Below, piece by piece: positions 12,930 to 22,698 of a DNA stretch of 64,000 nucleotides. Source of the DNA: Symmetrospora coprosmae (taxonomy: Eukaryota; Basidiomycota; Cystobasidiomycetes; Symmetrosporaceae); assembly GCA_008802785.1 (NCBI GenBank), contig VUYT01000013.1, positions 310,001 to 374,000 of the forward strand, given 5' to 3'. Each line of letters opens with the position of its first letter. The first letter of the stretch is position 1. The notes beneath the pieces were generated by a model. The model was not told where the DNA came from. It made no database searches and worked only from the letters and a program-made list of their open reading frames with translations. The position numbers were made by a program, and so were the translations under genes.

Positions 12930-14186
12930 CTAGATGGTCTCTTTCAGCCATAGCCAAGACAACAACAACGGGCCAGCCAATGGGATTAGCGACAACGTGG
13001 TGCGCAATCGGCCGGCGCCGCTCTGTATAGCTGTGCCTGTACCTCCCGACCCGGCCGAAATGCTGATGGTCGTTGCCTCAGCTTTCGAGCCGGAATCCGT
13101 CGGATTGAGCGTGCCTGTGTACTGTGGGATGCTAGCGTGCGTCGAGATGGCCAGGTAGCCTCCGGCGATGCACTCGCTGTGCAGGCCTGTGGATAAGAAA
13201 GGAGGCCGCTTCAGTCATAGCACAGGGATAGCATGGCCTTTTGCGGTGCTTGTGCGGGTGGTGTACACCCACTGGACAGTATGCCCAGTCCAGGATCATC
13301 CTCTCGCTTCCCGTTGATGACGTCTGAACAACCATAGCACGAATACAAAGAGTCGAAATACTCCTGTGAGCACTCGCATCGCATGCTGTCGTCGATGTCG
13401 CATGGGCCAGTGCAGGCTGCCTCGCAGGCCCCGAAGAGCGCGTTCACGTTTATATCGAGCGGGGCGGTCACTGCGGCTCCCCGGACAGGGGGCGTGTACG
13501 TCGGCGTTGCCATTGTGGTCGGCAGGGGTGCTGGAGTTGGCTCCAGTGGGAAGCCGGCCGCGGAGCATTGGCTTGCGTAGTCTGTTCCGGCGACGAAGGG
13601 TCGGCATCTGCAGCGGACCGACCGCGCCTTGGCCGCACCCACCTGAGACGAAGGCCTGCAGGCCGCCCTGGACGCCAGCATACAGGTGCGAGTCGCATGT
13701 TGCGCAGCTGTCGAAGAACGGTCTCAGCCGAGGGGATCTCGCAAGGTCAGTGCGCCTCCGCTCACGTCACCAGGTCCTCGAGCATTGTGTCAGTGCACCG
13801 ACACGCCGAGTACATGCCGTCTTCTTCGTCGCACCCGAGGAAGCTCCCTTGAAAGTTCAGACATTCGCTTTGAACGATGGAAGTCCTGCTCAGTCAGTCT
13901 CGTTGAGCCAAACACGGACTTTGCCAGGAGCCGCCAGTCGTTGATGCCAACGAGGCAGACCATACCTTGAGCAAGCAGGGTCCCACTGCTCGTATGGCTG
14001 CTCAAACATGTTCCGTGGGTGCAGGATACTATGCTCCTGGCTGCTCTTGCTGCCCGCGGTCACTCGCGGTTGAAAGGGTGGATGGTTCCGGCGCGTCGGT
14101 CCGTGCTGTTCGTAAGCTCGAGCAGGAACAGAAAGGGCAGCAAGGAGGAGCGCATGGAGGAAGCAGACGTCAGAAGTGGCACGCAT
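12930..14186 (-). CDS. secreted cysteine-rich protein with duplicated CxC-x10-CxxC module, possible GPI anchor
   Basis: Unrecognised secreted protein of 323 residues in five exons (14186-13966, 13885-13766, 13707-13643, 13581-13273, 13186-12930). Phase closes at all junctions, and intron 1 has a good branch site (CTGAC). Residues 1-24 form a signal peptide ending near VPARA. Two copies of a Cys module follow with identical C-x-C-x10-C-x2-C spacing: CRCTDTMLEDLVTCATC and CECSQEYFDSLYSCYGC, each preceded by further Cys. The last exon is Ser/Gly/Thr-rich and ends in a hydrophobic stretch (LSLIPLAGPLLLLSWLWL), as expected for a GPI signal or a C-terminal helix. Many basidiomycete surface proteins share this layout with unknown roles. 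It is divergent from the UPF0662 gene. Stopping at 13211 instead would read through intron 4 and lose the tail. Confidence 0.72.
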
Positions 14187-14581
14187 GGCTGTTGCTTGTC
14201 AGACTGTGGATGGTCAGTGGCAGTGGTCGCTGCTGCGCTGCGGAGAGGAGGTCCGAGTCGACAACGGGGGCTCTTTGTGCGGACGGAGCTGGCTCGCTCC
14301 AAGGAGAATGCGAAAAGCGCGAGCAGGATGCGTAGAATCAGATTGCTGTACTCCCAGCACAGTGTGCGCCCTCGCTGGACCCTGTCCTGTGTCGCAACAT
14401 TGACAGGGGGAAGGGGAACCCCTATCATGCATCATGTCCATCTGGAGCTGGCCTGCATAAGGGCCCCGGTGGCGGGCTACATCACGCTGCTTACCATCCC
14501 ACCCACATAGCAGATTCACTGCTCCACTCTGCTCTGAAGCACAGCCAACACCGTCAGCGAGCAGCAGCAGAGGTCCCTCAA
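14187..14581. promoter_or_regulatory. divergent intergenic region
   Basis: About 395 nt between the starts of the secreted Cys-rich gene (-) and the UPF0662 gene (+), so it should contain both promoters. No specific operator was recognised. Confidence 0.45.
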
Positions 14582-16333
14582 ATGCCCGTCCCAGAGAGCG
14601 AGCTGCCCCTGCTGAGCAGTCTGGTCCAGATCAGGGTCAGGCTCACGGCTCTCAAGAAGGACAGGACGGAATACGTGAGGGCGAAGGACGTGTTTGAGAT
14701 CTACAGAGAGGTCCTGCAAGTAGGTGAGTGCTGGCCTGCGCGGGTTGCTGAGCAGAGGACCGCTTGCGTGCCTGCGTGCCTGGCTGGCTGGTTGGTACTT
14801 ACATGCACGCACATTGACAGTCACCCGCTTGAATGAGATCCGCGAAGCGAATGAGCGCTCCTTCAAGGAGGAGCAGGCACTGCGGCAGCACACCGTCGCT
14901 TCGTTGACGGCGAGAAGCGGGACGCCGTCTGGCAGCAGCGGAGGCGGGAGCAGCAGCAATGGCCCAGCGACACCCACCCCAGAAGAGGCGAATCAGCAGC
15001 AAGAGATGAACCGCGTCGACACAACGCTGGCCGATGTCTTCCAGCTCCTCAGCTTGTTCTTCCTCACGATAGGCAAGAGCAGGAGCGCCCCCGCGACATA
15101 CTGCCAGCTCGCGACAATGATGAAGCTCCTCGACCACATGAAGGAGTCGGGCGTGTACACGTCCAACGACCTCCAGCCGTTCAAAGCCCGCTTGGCCGAG
15201 CTCAAGGGCATCATCGTCGCCGAGGTCGACTACTTCAACCCGGTCGACTCAGATACAGACGCACCGCACCCGCCCCAGGAGACACCGCTCGATGTCACGA
15301 CCATGGCAGAGGACCCCGTGTCGCACAAGGCGCTCATCAAGCTCCTCCTACGCAAGCACGACAGATGCCAGCAGCGCCTGAACGAGCTGCTCAAGTCGCT
15401 CAGCGTCATCAGCGTCGACCTCGTCGCCCTGCATCAGAAGCTCATCAACTTGCGCCGGCAGCTCGTCGCCATCGGCGCCAAGGGCCTCAAAGTCAACAAG
15501 GGCGAGCTCGACCACGTCGCAGAAGAGCTGCGGAAGATTGAGGCGTCTCGCGTGGACGGCAAGTTCGTCGTGGATGAGGAGCAGCCGACGCAAGGACAGC
15601 AGATCCTGTCCGGGTTGCTGGAGGAGACGTTTGAGATTTTGCAGGAGATTCACTCGCGGGAAGAAGAGGTCGACCCGCAGCTGCGCCCGATCTTTGACCG
15701 ATTGACAGAGATGCGGGGCCAGCTGGAAAAGCTCACCTTGACGCATAGGTGGACGCTGCGAGAGACGGATCTCTACAACTTTCAAGTCAGTCTGCAGGAG
15801 ATTGACAGGATGAGGGTCGACGGAAAGTTCGTAGACAGCGAGGGCAACAAGCCGCACGGGCAGAGGGTGGGTGCCATCCGTTTCCAGTGAATCCTCGGAA
15901 GATGGCTGAAGGGGCCGTGTGCCGTGTACGCAGGTCCTCCTGTACAATCTGCGGCGGTGCTACGGTCTCATCTACCGTCTGATGGCCTCCTCAGAACCCA
16001 TCAGCGAGGAGCTCACGCCTGTGGCGAACAAGCTCTCGACAGTCCGCCGCTGCCTGAACGAGGTCCTCAAGTTCGGTGGTCCATTTTCGACGCGCGACCT
16101 GTATCCGTACCAGCTGGCGCTCGCGCAGATCGAGGCCATCCGCGTCGACGGCAAGTTCGTAGGCAAGGATGGCAGCTTGCCGGAAGGGCAGGCCATCCTG
16201 AATGCCAATCTGAGCGAGAGCTACGAGATGATTCAGGTGAGGCTGAGTCCGGTCTCGCATTTGGCGCTTTTCTCAGCTGACGCTGCTCCGTGTGCTTACA
16301 CAGATGCTGAAGGAGGAGATGGAGCAGGACTAG
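14582..16333 (+). CDS. UPF0662 (DUF2408) family protein
   Basis: Conserved fungal protein of the UPF0662 family (relative of S. cerevisiae YPL260W). The biochemical role is not established. Exons 14582-14723, 14821-15866, 15934-16236 and 16304-16333 give 506 residues; the last exon codes only ten codons including the stop. The protein is largely helical. Three segments carry the same block, RVDGKFV followed by a Gly/Gln-rich turn (PTQGQQ, PHGQR, PEGQA), at about nt 15550, 15811 and 16142, indicating an internal repeat. A Ser/Gly-rich insert (SGSSGGGSSSNG) lies near residue 80. The frames at 14724 and 15919 are parts of this gene, not separate genes. Confidence 0.85.
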
Positions 16334-16799
16334 GCAGCGAGTATCGCTTGCCTGGGCCAGACAGCTACTGCAGTGATGCTGAGAGATGCGCTACAGGCAT
16401 AGCTATATGTACGCTATTGCCGTACTGCCCGCTCTCGTTTCGCAGAGCGACGCCAACAATACTCGGCAGGACTTGCGTATCGCCTCGTAGGCGCATCACT
16501 AGTCGCAGCTACCGGCTCTTTGTCGCAGTTCACCACACATCCCTTCTCCCCATGTATCTGTATGCATTCGTATCGGATACGCGCACTTGCCGCGCCTGTA
16601 GCAGCAAGCTCATTCTGCTCTGATCAGGTCCTTCGACGGAACGTGCGCTGTCGTAAGCTGTACAGACCTTAGCAGTGAATGCATATTGCATGCTGATGTC
16701 TCCTTGGGGGAAACTATCGCCGTACGAGCGGGCTTGCTCACCGCCGGTGCCGGAACTGGCTGACTGATAATCATGAGGAGCTGCACCGAGCCAGCGCAG
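16334..16799. other. convergent intergenic region
   Basis: About 466 nt between the 3' ends of the UPF0662 gene (+) and the first tetraspan paralogue (-). I see no coding signal; it likely holds both 3' UTRs and terminators. Confidence 0.45.
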
Positions 16800-17993
16800 C
16801 TAGTTGGCAGGTATGGTCTTCTTCGCAAAGAAGGCCACAGAGGAAGCGACGACTGCAATTGTGAAGAGGATTGTGACGGCTCCTGCAGCGATTCCAGTCC
16901 TCGCAAGCAGCATGCACAGACTGCGAGACCGTTCAATCCCGCACACTTGCGTGATGCTGGTACCGCGAGCCTGCTGTGCGTGCTGGGAGGTGACGTAGCC
17001 ATCTACGGAGGCCGCAGACGGGGACCGCGTCAGCCCGATGCATTCGTGCACCTCGCTTGCGTGCAGTGCAGCTCACTCTTGAAAGCCATTCTGTCAAACG
17101 AGTATCAGGACGCCGTCAACGAGGAGCGCGCAAGGACGATACCCAAGGGTTGTACCTCTCACAGAATCGCAGGCACTAGCCACTTTGGGTATCGCTTCTG
17201 CTAGTCAGTCAGGCGGTTTGCGGCAACTTCAACGTATGTTACTCACGGCGACGAGGAAGAAGACTTGGACGACGAGAAGCTTAACAATATGTTTCCTGGC
17301 TGCAAATAGTCGGCTTGTCGTGAGTCGATTCAGCCTATCGAAGCGCATGGTCCCTGTTCCTGGCCACGGCCATTCCGTTCCATCTTGTTTCAGAGGGAGC
17401 TGGTTGTCTGCATATTCAACGCTGTAGGTCCAGGCTCTGCGCATTGGATGACGTGCTGAGAAAACAGTACAAGACTGCGTCAGCAGACACACTGAAGGGC
17501 TTGTGGCCGGCGGACTATCGACTGACCATCCATAAAGACCCAGAGAATGTAGACCGTCTTGAAGACTAGCGTAAGGATTGCCAGACCCAGTACATACTGC
17601 AGTGCAGAGCGAATGTGCGAAATTAGAAGGTCAGACGCGGTCAGCTTCCCTGTACATCCCTCACGGTAGAACCCGCTCACTGACTTGGCTGACTCTGTAC
17701 TGGGTATTATAGTCGAGCAAATCCCGACGCCTAGCGCGGGCGAAAGCGTTCAGAAAGTTACTGGCAAAGACGATTGTCACGATGCTTCCAACGGCGATGG
17801 CGATGGCGAGGAACCAATTAAGCGCCGCCGAATCTCCGTGGGTGCCGCCTAGCTTCTTCTGCTTGTCATTTAGCGCCCGCTCTAGCAGGAGGTGATGTGG
17901 GATGTACGGTTGACGAGACATCATGGCTGCGTCCGGAGTAGCCTGGCTAATGAGGTCACCTTGCCGCTTCGCTAGTTCTCTGGCGAGGCCCAT
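16800..17993 (-). CDS. tandem tetraspan membrane protein, copy A (unrecognised family)
   Basis: Member of a family I do not recognise. Six exons (17993-17685, 17596-17527, 17455-17247, 17182-17163, 17090-17077, 17002-16800) give 274 residues with phase closed throughout. The 20-nt and 14-nt exons are supported by equal-length, similar exons in copies B and C. Four hydrophobic helices are visible: after GGTHGDSAALNW (exon 1), YVLGLAILTLVFKTVYILW (exon 2), LLVVQVFFLVAWLVPAIL (exons 3-4) and GIAAGAVTILFTIAVVASS (exon 6). Conserved family blocks are GTHGD, LNWFL, RHPMR-AW, W-P-GTM and CGIERSR-LC. By positive charge, the basic RHPMR loop is probably cytosolic and the two-Cys loop lumenal or extracellular. 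No enzyme motif was found. The Met in exon 5 (MAFK) is not the start; upstream exons are conserved across copies. Confidence 0.78.
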
Positions 17994-18753
17994 CGGATCA
18001 AGCGCGATTTAGCAAGCGAACAAGAGCTTGCCGGTAATGTGCGACCCTCTCCTGCGTCAGCGCGCGCTGGCTTATGAGTTTCTGTTGCACATCTGTGTGA
18101 GCGGACAGTCCGACACAAATCAGCTGCTTCACGTTAGTGGCGCAGGAGGCGGTGCGGGCTGAGGCATCATTGATCGACTCGAGATCCGGGGGGCGCGATG
18201 CGCATGGGTGATGCTAATTCAAGCACGTCTGTATCGGACGCTTGCATTCCGTGCGGCGAAGTCAACCATTCATAGAGCGCAGATCGGGCCCGGCGACCTG
18301 CCATGGCTGGCAACTGTCAGACGACCGCGACGATTATGACCGAGTGCGGATTCGCACTCTGTGATGGCACGCAGGCTCATCTGTGAGCGCATCTGGCTTC
18401 AGAGTATTGCAATCGCTGTCAGAAGCAGTCAGGAGCAGAAAGGACGTATTAAGCTAGCCGCCTGTCGAACGCGGTCCAGTCACGTTCGATCTTTCCCATT
18501 CGCCCATCATGTACAGGGCGCCCAACGCTCATCTCGGCGGCCCCACTTTCCGTTCAATTGCTGCGTGCTGCCAAGGTCGAGCCGCGTTTCGTCAGGACTT
18601 CCGTACCGCTGGGCTGGTGCCAGCAGAGATTGACGGTTGTGCAGTCTTGTGCTGCCGCCCTTCGCGGCACAATATCGTAGGCCAAGACATCCACCGCTGT
18701 TGCGCGTTTCATCCGTAGATTGCGGCTATGGGCAGGAGCCCAGGCAGGCTTGT
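17994..18753. other. intergenic between tetraspan copies A and B
   Basis: About 760 nt separating the start of copy A from the stop of copy B. It should hold the copy A promoter and copy B 3' end. I looked for family blocks such as CGIERS or GTHGD and found none, so there is no visible decayed fourth copy. Confidence 0.45.
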
Positions 18754-20041
18754 TTAGAATCTGGGTGTCTTTTTGGCGATGTAGCCCACGAATGACGCGG
18801 AGAGAGCAATGGTGAAAAGCAGGGCGATGACTCCTGCTGTGATACCAGCTCTGGCGAGTTGCATACAGAGGTTTTGAGACCGCTCGATACCGCACATCTG
18901 CGTGACCGTGATTTTGCCGTTGTGTCGGGAATGGTCGAAGTTCACGTAGCCATCTGAAGAGGAACCCGCGGATAGGCGCATATTAGCCTGTGTTCAGACC
19001 GGCACTGCAATATAGAGCTTACCTTTGAAGGCCATGCTGAAAATTCAAAGCAGGAGATTGATAGGCAGTCAGCGGAAGGTTCTTGGTACACCAGAGAAGG
19101 ACTCGCACATCAGGGCGGGTACGAGCCACTGTCGGTAACAACAATTCCGTCAGTCGGGTAGATCATCATATCTCGCAAAGGACAGAACTCACGGCGATCA
19201 GGAACAAGGCTTGGACAAACATAAGCTTCTGGATGTGATTTCTGGCGGCGAACATCCGGCTTAGAGTGAGTCGACTTAGCTTGTCAAACTTCATAGTGCC
19301 CGCTCCAGGCCATGGCCATGGAGTCCAATCATCTTTGAGCGGGGCTTCCCCTGCCTGCTCGTGACCGAAACTCCATGCTTTCCGCATTGGGTGGCGTGCT
19401 GGAAAGTATACATGAACGAAAGCTTAGTCTACGAGTTCTTGCGACCCACCACGACGTGGCAGGCGACTTGCCATCCATGAAAACCCAGAGTGTATGCACG
19501 GTTCCGAAGGCAAGGGTTACGACTGCCAAGCCCATCACGTACTGCTCGGCAAAATGTGTGAGCGAGAACAATCAGATCAGAGAAGCGAGGCACCAATCGC
19601 CATCCGGGCTCCACCACGGACCTGAGTCGCCTTGTACGAGGTGACGTAGTCCTCCATATCCCGATCTACCGCTCGGGCGAAAGCATCGAGGAAGTTCTTG
19701 GATAGGACGAGAGCGGTGACGGAGCCTACCACAATGGCGATCGAGAGGAACCAATTGAGCGCCGCGGAATCTCCATGGGTGCCGCCGAGCTTCTTCTGCT
19801 TTGCGTTTGTCACGGCATGTTCTAAGAGTCGCCGATGCGGCATGTAGCGGGGACCTCCCGGTGGGCCACGGAATCCAATCCCTGCTTGGGACCCTGAGCG
19901 AGAGTTGTGGCCACTTGGTGGTCTGAAGATTGGTGGAGGTGCCTGGTATCCACCAGCATAATGCTGGGGGGCGAGCGCCCCGGATGGGTCAGGAAGCTGC
20001 TGGAATGCGTCGTTGTTGGCGGCTTGATCGTTGTTAGCCAT
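18754..20041 (-). CDS. tandem tetraspan membrane protein, copy B (unrecognised family)
   Basis: Paralogue of copies A and C: 309 residues from exons 20041-19622, 19541-19472, 19398-19193, 19128-19109, 19036-19023 and 18953-18754, again with 70-, 20- and 14-nt internal exons. It has the longest N-terminus, a Pro/Gly/Asn-rich, probably cytosolic segment of about 70 residues before GGTHGDSAALNW. It shares YVMGLAVVTLAF, RHPMRKAW, WPWPGAGTM, WLVPALIMAFKDGYVNF and MCGIERSQNLCM with the others. Intron 2 (19399-19471) begins GCAAGT instead of GTAAGT, a classic GC-AG donor; the other two copies have GT at the same place. Function is unknown. Tandem orientation points to local duplication. Confidence 0.78.
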
Positions 20042-20793
20042 TTCGTAGGCGATAACACGTATGGCGAACGAATCAGATAGTAAGCACTGATGGGCGGAGT
20101 AACCGCTTGCGCCGGGGGCTACTCCTGATCAGCGAGAGCGTCTGCGCTTGTACTGCATGCGTCAGACACGGACTTGGACGCACACAGCCCAAACGGCGTC
20201 TTTGCAGGCGGCTACTGCCGAGCGCTGAACGAGGTCAGCGTTACAGTGTGCGTGACATTGGCCGACAGGGAGCAGCTGGCTCCCAGTCGTGTGCCTAGCG
20301 GGCGGTGCAGACGGTAAAAGGGCGGGATTGTCCAACTTTCGCCCCTGCCCTGATCCCATCCCGAGTCCCCTCAAGCAAGACAGGGTAGAGCGCCTCTTGC
20401 TTCCCTCGACATCATACGTTTGCATCTTGCTGCTGCAGTGTCCGTCGGACAGCGTTCGAGATAGAGCGGGACCGGAGGTGGCATGGTCTACTCAGACGAG
20501 GGACACGGAATGCTGACGATCACGGTCGCTGCATTGACCAGGCATACGGAACGTCTACCTCTTTCGCCAGATGTCTCCCGAAAGCGAGTCCCATCCCTGC
20601 AGGCGTTCATCGTGTTTGCCGAAAGGAAGTCGCAGATCAGGACTGGCATGTCGTATGAGCGATGCTTCTGCCGTCCTGCCATGAGCAGACGCTGCATGCT
20701 GACGTCCAGGTCGGCGACATATGTATGTCTTGTCGTAGGAGGATCGGATACTTCAGTGAACCGTCGATTTGTCCCCATCAGGCGTACCTACGA
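20042..20793. other. intergenic between tetraspan copies B and C
   Basis: About 750 nt between the start of copy B and the stop of copy C. Short open frames occur on both strands but none shows family similarity or clean codon use. It likely holds the copy B promoter. Confidence 0.45.
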
Positions 20794-22008
20794 TCAACCC
20801 GGGAGTTCCGCTGGTCCGCCTTGCTGCGCAGGTGTAATAGTCTTCTTCGCCAGGTAGCCAATCAGTGACGATATAAGCGCGATGAAAGTGATGATTGCAA
20901 TGACGGCGGTCGTAATGCCTGCTTTCGCCAGCTCCATGCAGAGATTGCGAGAGCGCTCGATCCCACATAGCTGGGTTACGGTGACGTTCTTGTTGTGCTT
21001 TGAACGCTCGAAGTTGATGTACCCGCCTGAAGGAAGAGGGACGAGTGTCAGCGATAGCTCATCCGCCTGGCCCGACTTGACCCGCCTCACGGTCGAAAGC
21101 CAGACTATACAGTAGAGGAAGCCGGGAAGGGTAGCGAAGTGAGCCTGCGTCAGTTCTACCGGCCACATATCACAGCTAAGCTCTGTGTGACGTACAGGAC
21201 GCCAGGTACCAGCCACTGCCGGGACACTCACGAATTAGCTCTTTTCAAGATGCGCTCAATAGAGCCTTTTCGGCAGGAAAGCGATCGCTTACGGCAATGA
21301 AGAGCAAAGCCTGGAATATCATGAGCTTCTGGATGTGATTTCTCTCAGCGAAGAGGCGACTCGTGGTGAAGCGGTGCATGCGGTCGAAACGCATCGTCCC
21401 TATTGCGGGATAGGGCCATTGCGTGGTCCCGTCCACCTGCATGGGCATCCCACCCTCCGTCTGGTCCTTGGCGTAGTTCCAAGCTTTACGCATCGGATGG
21501 CGAGCTTTGCGACGCGTGATTATCGGCAACCGGGCATTAGTGCTCCGCAGCCTGCTTATCCCCAGCACCTTCAAAACTACGATTGAGCGGACTTACAGTC
21601 CATGAACACCCAGAGGACATACAAGCTCTCGAATGCGACGGTGATGATGGCGAGACCCATTACGTACTGCGGTAAGGGCAGGAGGATTGCGTCGTAAGTG
21701 CTCCTGTCGGGACACTGCACCGCAACGGCCCCAAATGGCTCAGAATCGATTGAGGGACGGACCTGAGTGACTCGATACGGACGATAGTAGTCCTCTACAT
21801 CCCTGCCGCTCGTCGTCTTCGCGTACTTGTTCAGGAAGTTGTTGGACAAGACAATGACGGTGATTGACGCAACCACGATGGCTGCGGCGAGGAACCAGTT
21901 GAGGAGAGCAGCATCGCCGTGCGTCCCTTCGAGCCTCTTGTTCTGCTTGTTGATGGCTTGCGAGAGCAGGATGGCATGCGATAGCTGATGTACCGGTCGT
22001 GGAGCCAT
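20794..22008 (-). CDS. tandem tetraspan membrane protein, copy C (unrecognised family)
   Basis: Third paralogue: 264 residues from exons 22008-21763, 21666-21597, 21504-21293, 21215-21196, 21104-21091 and 21026-20794. Its 14-nt exon codes LAFD in place of MAFK, so the exon is kept while the Met is not. This argues against a start codon there in copies A and B. Blocks shared with A and B include GTHGD, LNWFL, YVMGLAIITVAF, RHPMRKAWNY, YPAIGTM, WLVPG and CGIERSRNLC. Sequence in helix 1 (LLNWFLAAAIVVASI) and the N-terminus differs most, so C is probably the most diverged copy. It is divergent from RPC53. Intron 1 is a multiple of three without a stop, so plain translation from 22008 runs through it. 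Confidence 0.78.
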
Positions 22009-22203
22009 CTTGGCGATGCCTGACGAGGTTGAGCGGGGATACTGTCAGGACTAGAGAGGCCCGAGAGCAGAGGGACATGCGCAGTGAGGGACGAGCTGGT
22101 GCGGCTTCAAGGGAGTGCCCGCTAGTACTGAGGTGTTCCTTGCGTCGTCTGACGGCGGTTCTGGACGGATTGACCGAGATCAGCTGCCTCTCGTTTGCCT
22201 GCA

Positions 22204-22238
22204 GGGCGGAGGCCCGAGGGCGGAGGCTCGAGGGCGGT
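22204..22238. repeat. 2.5 copies of a 14-bp GC-rich direct repeat
   Basis: GGGCGGAGGCCCGA at 22204-22217, GGGCGGAGGCTCGA at 22218-22231, then a partial copy (GGGCGG) to about 22238. It lies in the promoter region shared by tetraspan copy C and RPC53. Confidence 0.8.
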
Positions 22239-22465
22239 GAGGACGTGGGAACAGGGTTTAGAGGGGGAGACTTTCATGATGGTCCAGCGCGGTGTACGTC
22301 TTCTGTCCTTGAGCATACACTGCATGGCTGTGTAATCAATTCTCTACCGCCCAGTGCCGCAGTCAGTTTGACGGTCGCTTGCATCTTCAGCCTCCTCCAC
22401 GAAAGCATTGCACGGCGAAGGCGGAACCGCAGCTGCGGTCTGCCACTACTGTGCATGCACCATTT

Positions 22466-22494
22466 GGCAGGCTGGCAGGCAGGTAGGCAGGCAG
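22466..22494. repeat. GGCAG-type simple repeat
   Basis: Imperfect tandem GGCAG/GGTAG units in the region upstream of RPC53. Probably a simple-sequence tract; no function inferred. Confidence 0.7.
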
Positions 22495-22698
22495 ACTGTC
22501 ACCTGCAATCAATAACTGCGAGCCAGGATGACCTTCATTGTCATCGTTACGAGCAGAGAAGAGGATGACCCTCGTCTGGGCTGTTCGACGAGGAGGTCGC
22601 AAAGTCACGCTTTCGCCTTCAGGCGCACCCAAAGCACACTACTCTTCGCAGGTTGTTGCTCTGCGAGTATACCATAGCACAGCCCATCGCGCAGCACA

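Larger units (their letters stand above)
22009..22698. promoter_or_regulatory. divergent intergenic region with short tandem repeats
   Basis: About 690 nt between the starts of tetraspan copy C (-) and RPC53 (+). It contains two GC-rich direct repeats described separately. No convincing gene. Confidence 0.5.

Noticed and set aside
13211-13681. Secreted Cys-rich gene ending at 13211
   Set aside because: A phase-consistent intron (13187-13272) leads to a last exon with a Ser/Gly stalk and hydrophobic C-terminus, a better end for a protein with a signal peptide.
16800-19036. Separate small genes starting at MAFK in tetraspan copies A and B
   Set aside because: Copy C has Leu instead of Met at the same position of the same 14-nt exon, and all three copies keep upstream exons and donors in phase.
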